This document shows positions 51,337 to 59,429 of a stretch of 64,000 nucleotides of DNA, piece by piece (the stretch's first letter is position 1; each line of letters opens with the position of its first letter). A program made the position numbers and the translations under genes. Below the pieces are notes generated by a model that was given only the letters and a program-made list of their open reading frames with translations, was not told the origin of the DNA and did not search any database. This DNA comes from Gordonibacter pamelaeae. GTDB lineage: Bacteria > Actinomycetota > Coriobacteriia > Coriobacteriales > Eggerthellaceae. The stretch lies in assembly GCF_042665095.1 (NCBI RefSeq), contig NZ_JBHTBV010000005.1; one strand, given 5' to 3'.

Positions 51337-52353
51337 TCATTGCCGGCCGCCCCTCACCGCGTCCGACGGCGCCCTGCCGAGCCCGTCGGCACCGGCCTTG
51401 TCCGCGGCGTCGGCGAAGCCGTCCGAGAACGAGCTCGGCACCGTGACCACGGCGCTCTTTGACTTCTTCACGGTGTCGTACTGCATGAGCATCGTGCGCA
51501 GCTTCAGGGCCGCGTCGGGATCGCCGTAGATGCGCGCGGCCTCGGCCAGCATCTCGGCCAGGTCGCTCTCCACGCTGGCCACGGACATGCGCGCGTTCTT
51601 CTCGCGGTCGGCCTGGGCCTCCAGGCTCATGGCCTCCTGCAGCTCGTCGGGGATGCGGATGTCGCGCACCTTCACCGAGATGATGTCGACGCCCCAGTTG
51701 GCCGCCTCCTTTTCAATGTCCTCCTTTATCTCGATATCCAGCTGGTCGCGGCGCAGCGCCACCTCGGCCACGGTCGAACGGCCCACAGCCTCGCGCATGG
51801 CCGTCTGGGCGAGAAACGACACGGCGGCGTAGTAGTCCTCCACTTCGGTGCACGCCTTCTCGGCATCCCACACCACCCAGAACAGCACCGCGTCCACCGT
51901 CACCGGCACGAGGTCGGCCGTGAGCGTCTTCTCGGCGTAGAACGGCGTGGCGATAGTGCGCTGGTCCACGCGGATGGTGCCGTGCTCGATGAGGGGAATG
52001 GTGAGGTACAGGCCCGGCCCCACGACGCGCGCCAGCTTGCCGAAGCGCAGCACCACCACCTTCTCCCAGGAGAGCGCAATGTGCGTGGAGGACAGCACGA
52101 GCAACGCCGTGAGCAGCGCAGCGACGATGGCAGCGAGGCCGATGCCGCCGGTCGCGACGAGGGCGACGCCCAGCACGACAGCGCCCGTCATCGCGAACAC
52201 GGCGATACTGAAGATGACCGCGCCGTTGCGCGATGACTTGCGCGGCACGTACGAGGTGGCGGCCCTGATCTCGGCCTCCTTGTCGGTGAGCTCGTAGGGG
52301 GCGTCCCGCATGGTGCGGTCGGCTTTTCGTCGTCTCATGGCTTTGCCTCTCAT
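51337..52353 (-). CDS. SPFH/band-7 (slipin-like) membrane protein, cassette 2
   Basis: Protein of 338 aa; two hydrophobic segments (about 45-90), an SPFH domain (about 95-260) with LSWEKVVVLRFGKLARVVGPGL and ISVKVRDIRIPDELQEAMSLEAQA, and C-terminal VVTVPSSFSDGFAD. Its ATG overlaps the orphan NrfD stop (ATGA), so the two are translationally coupled. Paralog of 40418-41431. Confidence 0.85.
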   Translation of the reverse strand: MRGKAMRRRKADRTMRDAPYELTDKEAEIRAATSYVPRKSSRNGAVIFSIAVFAMTGAVVLGVALVATGGIGLAAIVAALLTALLVLSSTHIALSWEKVVVLRFGKLARVVGPGLYLTIPLIEHGTIRVDQRTIATPFYAEKTLTADLVPVTVDAVLFWVVWDAEKACTEVEDYYAAVSFLAQTAMREAVGRSTVAEVALRRDQLDIEIKEDIEKEAANWGVDIISVKVRDIRIPDELQEAMSLEAQADREKNARMSVASVESDLAEMLAEAARIYGDPDAALKLRTMLMQYDTVKKSKSAVVTVPSSFSDGFADAADKAGADGLGRAPSDAVRGGRQ

Positions 52354-53288
52354 CCTATCGTCAAACCGAACAGCAGGCCGGGCAGCTGCGTCGCATCGTA
52401 GGCCCCGGCGCCCACGAGGCAGAACCTAAGCGCGAACCCGCCCGCCAGAAGCGCCGCCGCGATCCACAGAAGCTGCGTGCGGCTGTTGCCGTGCGTGAGG
52501 CAGCGCTCGAGCGCGAATGGAACCGCCAGGCCGCACAGGACCGCACCGCCCCAGAACGCCCAGCGCAGATCGCCCGCGACGAGCGCCTGCGCTGCGAGCG
52601 CCGTGCCCTCTCCTGCAAACGCCCAGGCTAGATAGCCAGCCATCACCAGGGCCTCCAGCACCAGCAGTACTCCGTCGACGAGCGCCAGGCGAGCGAGCGG
52701 GCGCGTGATGGGCCGACGCGTCTCGACGAACGCGGCGCCCAGGAAGGCGCAGGCGATGCCGCACGACAGCGAGGACAGCGAGAACAGCATCGGCAGAAGC
52801 GGCGTCTGCCAGAACAGCACCGACGCCAACCCCTGCAGCAGCACGCCCGTGTACGCCACGGCCACGAGCCCCGCCGCCACGCCGGCCACGGCCGCTCCCC
52901 ACACAACAGCGGGCCGGACGCGCACCCCGTCCAGCAGCTCAACCAGCGAGAACACGCCGGCGCAGGCAAGCGCGAGAACCAGCGCGTAGGCGCCCACGGC
53001 GATGGCCGACGGCTCCGGGGACGTGAGCAGGTTCAGCAGGCGCTCCGGGCGGCCGAGATCCACGAGCAGGCAGAGCATGCCCGCCGCCAGGGCCACGAAG
53101 CACACGGGCCAGCCGCGTGCGAAGAACTCGTCGGGCAGCGCGAGCGCCCGCTCGACGCGCGCAGCCCGGGCGGGAGGGAGCGCGAACCGACGCCGCACGT
53201 TGGCGCATTCGAGCGCGCCCAACACGACGAGCGCCCCCGCCCCGGCTCCGCCGAGGAACAGATAACCTGTCGTGAGCAGGTTGAACAT
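52350..53288 (-). CDS. Orphan NrfD-like membrane protein, cassette 2
   Basis: Protein of 312 aa with eight to nine hydrophobic segments; GYLFLGGAGAGALVV at helix 1, LLVDLGRPERLLNLLTSPEPS near 80 (shown in part) and MLFSLSSLSCGIACAFLGA near 175. No A or B subunit adjoins it. Directly coupled to slipin 2. The start at 53288 is an ATG with a weak GAGATACG ribosome site. Confidence 0.8.
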   Translation of the reverse strand: MFNLLTTGYLFLGGAGAGALVVLGALECANVRRRFALPPARAARVERALALPDEFFARGWPVCFVALAAGMLCLLVDLGRPERLLNLLTSPEPSAIAVGAYALVLALACAGVFSLVELLDGVRVRPAVVWGAAVAGVAAGLVAVAYTGVLLQGLASVLFWQTPLLPMLFSLSSLSCGIACAFLGAAFVETRRPITRPLARLALVDGVLLVLEALVMAGYLAWAFAGEGTALAAQALVAGDLRWAFWGGAVLCGLAVPFALERCLTHGNSRTQLLWIAAALLAGGFALRFCLVGAGAYDATQLPGLLFGLTIG

Positions 53289-53553
53289 ACGTATCTCGAC
53301 CCCCTGTGCAGCCTGCAGGCGCGGCAGGCCGGCCCCTCAGACCGCTGGTCGCCCTCCGCCGCGGATGCGCTCTTGCGACGAGCACGCCGACTGCCGCGAA
53401 TGGCGCTCGCATCACGCCCGACAGCATCTTATTTGTCGCAATGTAACAAATCATAGGTATTATAGCACCATCGTAACGGAACGGCGACCCCGCGCCCGCA
53501 TCCCGCCAATCACCCAGAAGCGCCGCCGACCATCGCCGGGCAGCCCCGCCGCT
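53289..53553. other. Regulatory region upstream of cassette 2
   Basis: No gene is supported. Minus-strand TATAAT lies at 53464-53459, without a clear -35. ATTTGT-N9-ACAAAT (53431-53451) is a dyad of the same ACAAT/ATTGT style as the operon promoters. CCTATGA (53457-53451, minus) recalls the operon 1 palindrome. Confidence 0.45.
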
Positions 53554-53654
53554 GCCATAGCCTCGATTCTCGTCCACACTCTTGATCAGGCGAAACGTAT
53601 CATTTCCCCTGTTCAAGAATCTGCGATCATGTGGACGAGAATCGAGGCTATGGC
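53554..53654. repeat. Nested inverted-repeat element R3
   Basis: Perfect 24-bp arms (53554-53577/53631-53654), almost the same sequence as R2. Inner arms CTTGATCAGG/CCTGTTCAAG. It lies 15 bp from the torD remnant. Confidence 0.8.
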
Positions 53655-53669
53655 CAAAAAGCGCCTCCC

Positions 53670-53723
53670 CTACCCGACAAGCGCGCCCAGCAGCGCAGCG
53701 GCGGCACGGCAGAAGGAGACGTC
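53670..53723 (-). pseudogene. torD 3' remnant
   Basis: The last 17 codons plus stop of a torD copy: DVSFCRAAAALLGALVG, compared with VPFYRDAAAFLGALVG in torD2. Homology stops abruptly upstream. The remainder of 53724-53883 shows nothing recognisable apart from the AAAGGAGG ribosome site for the next gene. Confidence 0.6.
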
Positions 53724-53883
53724 ACCCCGCCGCCCACCCGCCGCACTCGGCTGGTTTCCCTCGGCCGGTGCCGGGCGCGTGGCAATGCCGTGACGGAAGC
53801 GCCACGCTCCCCCGCTGCCGCGCAAGCGCGCCGCCGGGCGCCCTCATACTTCTGCGAATCGGCCCCTTCAAAGGAGGTGCACC

Positions 53884-54681
53884 ATGTATCCCGACCTCAA
53901 CGGCAAGACCGCCGTCGTCACCGGCGCGTCCGTCGGCCTCGGCCACGGCATTGCACGGCGATTCCTGCAGGAGGGCATGAGCGTCGTCGTCAACTTCCAC
54001 AGCGACAAGCACCGCGGCGAGGCCCAGAAGCTCGCCGACGAGTTCAACGCGCCGGGCGAGACCGCGCGCGTCGTGCTCGTGCAGGCGGACATCTCGCAGG
54101 AGGACGGCGCGCCCAAGCTCCGCGACGCCGCGCTCGAGCACTTCGGCGGCATCGACGTGTGGGTGAACAACGCCGGCATCGAGTCGCGCCACCCCACCCA
54201 CGAGCTGCCCCTCGACGTATGGGAGAAGACGCTCGCCGTGAACCTGACCGGCGTGTTCCTGGGCTCGAAGGCGGCGCTCGGGCACTTCGTCGAGCAGGAT
54301 CGGAAAGGCTGCATCGTCAACCTGTCGTCCGTTCACGAGCGCATCCCCTGGCCCACGTTCGCGCACTACGCAGCCAGTAAGGGCGGCGTGAAGCTGTTCA
54401 GCGAGACCATTGCGCTCGAGTACGCCCACCTCGGCATCCGGGTGAACTGCATCGCGCCGGGCGCCATCGAGACGCCCATCAACGCCGAGAAGTTCGAGGA
54501 CCCCGAGGCGCGCGCTCAAACGGAGCGCATGATCCCCCTGCACCGGATCGGCACGGTGGAGCAGGTGGCCGCCGCCGCAGTTTGGCTCGCGTCGGACGAG
54601 TCCAGCTACGTCACCGGCACGAGCCTGTTCGTTGACGGCGGCATGGCGCTGTACCCGTCGTTCGAGCGGGGCGACGGCTGA
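53884..54681 (+). CDS. SDR-family oxidoreductase (glucose 1-dehydrogenase-like)
   Basis: Classical short-chain dehydrogenase of 265 aa. NAD(P)-binding TGASVGLGHGI is at residues 14-24, NNAG near 93, the catalytic Ser in NLSSVHERIPWP near 144, and YAASKGG (catalytic Tyr/Lys) near 160. The C-terminal VTGTSLFVDGGM matches glucose-1-dehydrogenase-type SDRs. The stop overlaps the next start (TGATG). With the lactonase two genes on, aldose oxidation is a reasonable inference. Confidence 0.88.
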   Translation: MYPDLNGKTAVVTGASVGLGHGIARRFLQEGMSVVVNFHSDKHRGEAQKLADEFNAPGETARVVLVQADISQEDGAPKLRDAALEHFGGIDVWVNNAGIESRHPTHELPLDVWEKTLAVNLTGVFLGSKAALGHFVEQDRKGCIVNLSSVHERIPWPTFAHYAASKGGVKLFSETIALEYAHLGIRVNCIAPGAIETPINAEKFEDPEARAQTERMIPLHRIGTVEQVAAAAVWLASDESSYVTGTSLFVDGGMALYPSFERGDG

Positions 54682-55358
54682 TGGCACGGTGGATGGACCT
54701 GCGCCACACGTACAACTTGAAGGGCAAGCTGCTGTTCTCGTGCATCGGCGTGGTGTGCATCGCGCTGGGCACCACCGTGTGTCGTGTGGGCAACGTGGGC
54801 GTGGACCCGTTCACCGCCATGAACCTGGGGCTGAGCGCGCTCGTGGGCATGGACTTCGGCACGTTCCAGCTGTTGGTGAACCTGGTGATCCTCGTGGCGG
54901 TGTTCGCGTTCGACAAGTGGCAAATCGGCCTGGGCACGATCATCAACATGGTGTTCGTGGGGTACCTGATTGAGCTTTTCACCTGGATCTACCACCTGCT
55001 GCCCTGGCAGCCCTCGGGGTTGGTGAGCGCGGGCGCGCACCTGGTGCTGGGAACGCTGCTGTTCACGCTGGGCGTGTCGCTGTACCTGAAGACGCGCATG
55101 GGCGTGGCGCCCATCGACGCCATCGCGCCCGTCATCGTGGCGCGCACGCGGTTCTCCTACACGCCCGTACGCATGGCGCAGGACATCCTCGTGACCGTGG
55201 TGGCCGTGCTGGCCGGCGGGCCCATCGGCGTGTTCACCGTGGTGGCGGCGTTCATGACCGGTCCCCTGATCACGGCGTGGAACCGCGTGGCCACGCTTCG
55301 GCTCTACCGCCGCTTCCACGTGCTGGACCGGGAAGAGCTGGCCGAGGAGCGCGGTTAG
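54681..55358 (+). CDS. YczE/YitT-like integral membrane protein
   Basis: Protein of 225 aa with about five hydrophobic segments and the YczE/YyaS/YitT signatures GNVGVDPFTAMNLGLS near residue 33 and RMGVAPIDAIAPVI near 135. The biochemical role of the family is unknown. It overlaps the SDR by one base and is followed after 26 bp by the lactonase; a transport role for the module is inferred. Confidence 0.8.
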   Translation: MARWMDLRHTYNLKGKLLFSCIGVVCIALGTTVCRVGNVGVDPFTAMNLGLSALVGMDFGTFQLLVNLVILVAVFAFDKWQIGLGTIINMVFVGYLIELFTWIYHLLPWQPSGLVSAGAHLVLGTLLFTLGVSLYLKTRMGVAPIDAIAPVIVARTRFSYTPVRMAQDILVTVVAVLAGGPIGVFTVVAAFMTGPLITAWNRVATLRLYRRFHVLDREELAEERG

Positions 55359-55384
55359 CACGCCGCGAGGAAAGGAGACGGGCC

Positions 55385-56500
55385 ATGCAGCGAGCAAGGG
55401 CGGAGCGACGTCTGTTCGTGGGGACCTACACCGAGGACACCGCGAGCGAGGGCATCTACGTGCTCGCGTTCGACGAGGACGAGCGCCGTCTGCATGTGGT
55501 GAACGCGGGGACGCACGCGCCGAACCCTTCCTACCTCGTGCGCGCGCAGTCGGCCGGTTCGCCCGCGGGCGCGGAGGCCGGCACGGAGACGAAGCCCGGC
55601 GGAAGCGCGACAAGCACCCTGTACGCAGCCCATGAGCTCGCCGACCGCAGCTGCCTGGCCGCCTACGACGTGGCGGAGGACGGGACGCTTTGCTGCCGGG
55701 GCACATGCTCGTCGCCTGCCGACGCCGGCACGTGCTTCGCCACCGTGCATCCCGACGGGCGCTGCCTCTACGGCGCGAACTACGAAAGCGGCTCGGTGGG
55801 GCTGTGCCTGCTCGACGCCAACGGGAACCCCTGCGGCGGCCTGCCGTCGATACGCCATGCGGGAAGCGGGCCGAACTGCGCGCGGCAGAGCGCGCCGCAC
55901 GTGCACTCGGCGCGCTTCGTGCCCGGCACGGGCCTGCTGGCCGTGGTGGACCTGGGAACCGACACCGTGACGCTCTACCGGGCCGAGGCCACCGGAACGC
56001 TCGAGACGCCGCCGGTGGAGACGGTGCGCGTGCCGCCCGGCTCCGGCCCGCGCATGTTGGCGTTCCATCCCCGCCTACCGCTCGCAGCCCTGGTGAACGA
56101 GCTGGCGAACGACGTGCTGCTGTACCGGTACGACCGAGCGGGTACGGGCTGGGAGCAAACAGGAAGGCTCGAATTGCCGGTGGTCCCCGGCGACGTGCGC
56201 GCGGCGCATCCCGCGTTCTCGCCTGACGGTCGGCGCCTGTACGTATCCGTGCGCGGCAGCGACCGTCTGACGCTGTTCGGCATCGACAGGGACGGCGCCG
56301 CTACCCCGCTCGCCGACTGCCCGTGCGGCGGGCGAGGCCCGCGCCATTTCTCGCTCTCCCCCGAGGGACGGCACCTGGCCGTGGCCAACCAGGGCAGCGA
56401 CGAGGTGGTCCTGTTCGCCCTCGACCCGGCCACGGACGAGCCACGCGAGGAGGCGCGCATCGCCGTCCCCCAGCCCTCGTGCGTCATCTGGGACGGATAG
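55385..56500 (+). CDS. Lactonase, seven-bladed beta-propeller (6-phosphogluconolactonase YbhE type)
   Basis: Protein of 371 aa starting at ATG 55385 after GGAAAGGAG. It has the family start LFVGTYTEDTASEGIYVL, a propeller-repeat pattern (VHPDGRCLYGANYESGSV, HPRLPLAALVNELAND), PHVHSARFVPGTG near 181 and GRGPRHFSLSPEGRHLAVANQ near 318 (shown in part). Hydrolyses sugar lactones. As the third gene after a glucose-dehydrogenase-like SDR it would open the lactone product. Confidence 0.87.
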   Translation: MQRARAERRLFVGTYTEDTASEGIYVLAFDEDERRLHVVNAGTHAPNPSYLVRAQSAGSPAGAEAGTETKPGGSATSTLYAAHELADRSCLAAYDVAEDGTLCCRGTCSSPADAGTCFATVHPDGRCLYGANYESGSVGLCLLDANGNPCGGLPSIRHAGSGPNCARQSAPHVHSARFVPGTGLLAVVDLGTDTVTLYRAEATGTLETPPVETVRVPPGSGPRMLAFHPRLPLAALVNELANDVLLYRYDRAGTGWEQTGRLELPVVPGDVRAAHPAFSPDGRRLYVSVRGSDRLTLFGIDRDGAATPLADCPCGGRGPRHFSLSPEGRHLAVANQGSDEVVLFALDPATDEPREEARIAVPQPSCVIWDG

Positions 56501-56541
56501 CCCGAGAAGCAAAAACGCGAAATCCTGGAGATGCTGCTGCG

Positions 56542-56650
56542 GATTGCCAAACCGAGTGTTTTTTGACAGGCTTATGAACAGGTGATATATTGTATTTTAC
56601 CTGTTCATAGGCCTGTTTTGTTCTGTCAAAAAACTACCAGTTTGGCAATC
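56542..56650. repeat. Nested inverted-repeat element R4
   Basis: Arms of 28 bp (56542-56569/56623-56650): GATTGCCAAAC and GTTTTTTGACAG blocks pair with five central mismatches. Inner arms ATGAACAGGT/ACCTGTTCAT (56574-56583/56599-56608) flank an AT-rich centre. It lies between the convergent lactonase and torD3, 18 bp from the torD3 stop. Confidence 0.8.
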
Positions 56651-56668
56651 GCTAGGAACGCAGGCGCC

Positions 56669-57319
56669 TTATCGAGCAACGAGCGCGCCGAGGAACGCGG
56701 CCGCGTCGCAGTAGAAGGGAATGCGCGACTCCGCGGCGACGGCTTCGGCGAAGCGGGGCATCCAGGCGCGGGCGTGCTCCTCGAGGAAGGCCCCGTAGGC
56801 CGCCGCGGGCGAGCCGCCGGGGAGGCCGGAGCCGGCCGGAGCGCCCTCGGGCGGCTCGGCGCCGGCGGCGCGCAGGGCCAGGTGCTCCAGGAGCTCGCAC
56901 TCCGTCGCCACGTGGTCCAGCGGCTCGTTGGTGCCCTCGGGACGGCCCAGGCCGCAGGAGCGCATGAAGCGCTCCACCTCCATGGAGTGGGGGTTCACGA
57001 ACAAGAGCGCCTGCACCCCGTCGTCGGCCGCGCGCCAGACGCCCTCGTAGGGCGAGACCGCCGGCTCCGGCGCGCCCACGAACAGGCGCGTGGCCTCGGG
57101 TCGCAGGGCGTGCAGGACGTCCCCCGGGCCGGAGCGCCCCGACAGCCCCTCCCCGAGGCCCTCCGGCAGCGCCAGGCCGAGCGCCCCCGCTATCTCGCGC
57201 GCCGCCGCGGCCCACTCGCCGGAGGCCACGGCGCCCTCAAGCTCGGCTCCCGGGTAGCGAAACGAGAACGCCGCGAGCTCCCAGGCGGCGGCGCGGACAC
57301 CCCAGTCAACGTCATTCAT
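56669..57319 (-). CDS. TorD-family maturation chaperone (operon 3)
   Basis: Protein of 216 aa with AAAWELAAFSFRYPGAELEG, TRLFVGAPEPAVSPYEGVW and ECELLEHLALRA. It differs from torD2 mainly at both ends. The start ATG at 57319 overlaps the cytochrome-b-like gene (8 bp). Last gene of operon 3. Confidence 0.85.
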   Translation of the reverse strand: MNDVDWGVRAAAWELAAFSFRYPGAELEGAVASGEWAAAAREIAGALGLALPEGLGEGLSGRSGPGDVLHALRPEATRLFVGAPEPAVSPYEGVWRAADDGVQALLFVNPHSMEVERFMRSCGLGRPEGTNEPLDHVATECELLEHLALRAAGAEPPEGAPAGSGLPGGSPAAAYGAFLEEHARAWMPRFAEAVAAESRIPFYCDAAAFLGALVAR

Positions 57320-57758
57320 GCTTGTCACCGTTCCTTTTCTTGAACCAGGCCGCTATCCACTTCCCGTGAACCACGACGCGCACGAGCAGCAGCGCCAGCA
57401 GGGCTTTCGCGCTCACTGCATGCAGCGGGTCCCAGAAATAGTACCCCTGTGCATACCATCCGAACGTGGGCAATACCGCCCCGGAGACCATGACGCCCGA
57501 CACCGTAACCGCCATGAGCACGACGACGATCAGCAGATCGAGCACCAGGTTGCCCGTGCGCCCCCATGCCGGGCGCGCGATCGACCCCCGCAAGATCTCA
57601 ACCGCGCAGTCCACATGCAGCAGCGCATGCACGAAGAATACCAGGAACATGCCCAGGCCCAGCCACTCGTGGATGCCGATGCCCGTGAGGGCGGGATTGG
57701 CAACCACCAGGAAGACCGCGAGGGCGGCTACGTCGAGAGCAAGGTTTCTCCTGTCCAC
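57312..57758 (-). CDS. DUF4405 cytochrome-b-like membrane protein (operon 3)
   Basis: Four-helix protein of 148 aa with His in GIGIHEWLGLG, FFVHALLHVDCAV and VVVHGKWIAAW, and a YYFWDPLHAVSAK loop. GTG start (VDRRNLAL). Clearly paralogous to 44462-44914 but diverged. Three bases separate it from the CX4CH cytochrome stop. Confidence 0.78.
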   Translation of the reverse strand: MDRRNLALDVAALAVFLVVANPALTGIGIHEWLGLGMFLVFFVHALLHVDCAVEILRGSIARPAWGRTGNLVLDLLIVVVLMAVTVSGVMVSGAVLPTFGWYAQGYYFWDPLHAVSAKALLALLLVRVVVHGKWIAAWFKKRNGDKHE

Positions 57759-57761
57759 GGC

Positions 57762-58115
57762 TCAACCCACCTTCCGCACGATGAGGACGAGCCCCACGAC
57801 CAAGGCCGCGGGTGCGAGCAGCCACAGGTTCAGGCTAGCATCGCTCGCCTGGTGGTAGCGCGTTGTCAGGGAGTCCCACGCATGGCACTCGACGCTCGCG
57901 CAGCCCGCCTCGGGGCACATCATCTCGGCCACGCCGTCGGGCTCCGGCACGTCGTCGAACCCGTGGCACGCACCGCTCGCGCACGCCGCCACCGGGCAGG
58001 GCGACTCGGCCGTCACCGCCTGCACCCCCGTCGCCGGCTCGACCGCTTTGCCCGCAGCCAGCACCAGGCCGCCGGCGAGCGCGAACACCGCGAGCGTCAT
58101 CAGGAGCTTCCTCAT
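57762..58115 (-). CDS. Small membrane-anchored cytochrome with two CX4CH motifs (operon 3)
   Basis: Protein of 117 aa: an N-terminal signal/anchor (about 4-22), CPVAACASGACHGFDD and CPEAGCASVECHAWD, then a C-terminal helix. Both CX4CH sites and both preceding cysteines are conserved with the operon 2 copy. The ATG overlaps the radical SAM stop (ATGA). Confidence 0.65.
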   Translation of the reverse strand: MRKLLMTLAVFALAGGLVLAAGKAVEPATGVQAVTAESPCPVAACASGACHGFDDVPEPDGVAEMMCPEAGCASVECHAWDSLTTRYHQASDASLNLWLLAPAALVVGLVLIVRKVG

Positions 58116-59398
58116 CGCAGGTGCCCCGATTCGTCAACCACCTGGAGCTTCAGTTCGCGAATATACGCATCGGCGCCCTGTCCCTCGACCACGTTCCACG
58201 AGAGAACGGGAAGGACGCCCAGTCCGACCGCCTCGGCAACGCGCGCGGGATGAAACGACACGCAGTCTTCCTCCACGCCGTAGCGCGCACCGATCCCGTC
58301 CAGGTAGGCGCTGACCTTTTCCTTGTCGCCGTCGAACGCCTTCGCCGTGCGGTAGAAGCAGTCGTCGCCCAACTCGTAGACCTCGGGGTCCAGCGCAACG
58401 GCGCGGTTTCTCTGCAGCACCTGGTCGCGGTTCTTGTTGTCCAGCGTGCAGCAATGCACGCCCAGGGAAAGCCCCTCGTCAAGAGCGAACAGCACGAGCT
58501 CCAGGCACGCCTCCTCGCTGCCGGCCGCGGCCATGCCGCCCGCGTAGCCGTAGTCGTAGAGCACCTCGAAGGGCGGGTTCTTCAACGCAAGCCCGCGCCG
58601 GGCGAAGTCGCCCCAGTTGCGGTGCGGATAGCACAACTCCAACAGGTTGATGCCGCGCACGCCCAGATCGTCCAGCTGCCGCAGCAGCAGCTTCATGCGC
58701 TCAAGCTCGGCGGGAACGACCGGCATCTCCACCATGGCATCGAAGGGGAACCGACGCGCGAGCGCGATGGCCGCGAGAGCCTCCTCGACCGCGCCCTCCC
58801 CTTCGTCCAGCTTCACGCTGAAGCGGATCTCGTTCAGCCCGCACTCGGCTGCCTTAGCGCAAAAAGCCTCGTCAAGACCCATGCCCGATGTATAGAGACG
58901 CAGATGCGCGTCCGGATAGAGCTCGCGGGCGCGGGCGAAGAACGCCAGCGCCTCGTCGCTGCAAAGCAGGGGTTCGCCACCCGTCAGGCCGACATGGGTG
59001 ACCTCCGCCACCTCGCGGCCGAACGCCTCCAGCTCCTCCCTCCACGGGGTGTCGCGGGCGCAGTGCTCTTCGAAGTCGGCCTGGTTGGGATTGAAGCAGA
59101 AGTAGCAGTTTCGATTGCACCGCAGGTTGATGTAGAACGTGCGGCTTCCACAGCCTCCCACGCATGCGGCGCACGCGCTCGACAGGAACCCGGTCGACAC
59201 GCTGGCCCCGCCGTTCATGAAGCGCGCACCCCGCTCGCGCAGGGTTTCCCGCAGCTCGTCGGCACGCGGGCGCCCGGCGGCGCGCGGCGCGAAGACCGGC
59301 CCCTCCGCGGCCATCGCGGCGACGAACTCGCGCTCGATGGCGGCGTACTCCTCAAGCCATGCGGCCAACGTGGGACGGGCGGAAACCATATCGTCCAT
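58112..59398 (-). CDS. Radical SAM protein embedded in operon 3
   Basis: Protein of 428 aa. The radical SAM cluster CNRNCYFC is at residues 94-101, THVGLTGGEPLLC (GGEP motif) near 140, and an additional CAACVGGC motif (Cys76, 79, 83) just upstream, perhaps an auxiliary metal site. The C-terminal part has further cysteines (GVHCCTLDN, EEDCVSFHP). The ATG at 59398 has GGAGGGGGAG just upstream; a TTG 15 bp earlier is less likely. It is coupled by ATGA to the CX4CH cytochrome gene and absent from operon 2. A maturation or modification role for the reductase or cytochromes is possible but unproven. Confidence 0.8.
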   Translation of the reverse strand: MDDMVSARPTLAAWLEEYAAIEREFVAAMAAEGPVFAPRAAGRPRADELRETLRERGARFMNGGASVSTGFLSSACAACVGGCGSRTFYINLRCNRNCYFCFNPNQADFEEHCARDTPWREELEAFGREVAEVTHVGLTGGEPLLCSDEALAFFARARELYPDAHLRLYTSGMGLDEAFCAKAAECGLNEIRFSVKLDEGEGAVEEALAAIALARRFPFDAMVEMPVVPAELERMKLLLRQLDDLGVRGINLLELCYPHRNWGDFARRGLALKNPPFEVLYDYGYAGGMAAAGSEEACLELVLFALDEGLSLGVHCCTLDNKNRDQVLQRNRAVALDPEVYELGDDCFYRTAKAFDGDKEKVSAYLDGIGARYGVEEDCVSFHPARVAEAVGLGVLPVLSWNVVEGQGADAYIRELKLQVVDESGHLR

Positions 59399-59429
59399 GA
59401 GCTCCCCCTCCAAGGAACGAGCCGTGTAT

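Noticed and set aside
51116..51340. 74-codon minus-strand frame between slipin 2 and GntR 2
   Set aside because: No recognisable domain, no ribosome site, and it spans the promoter region of the GntR gene.
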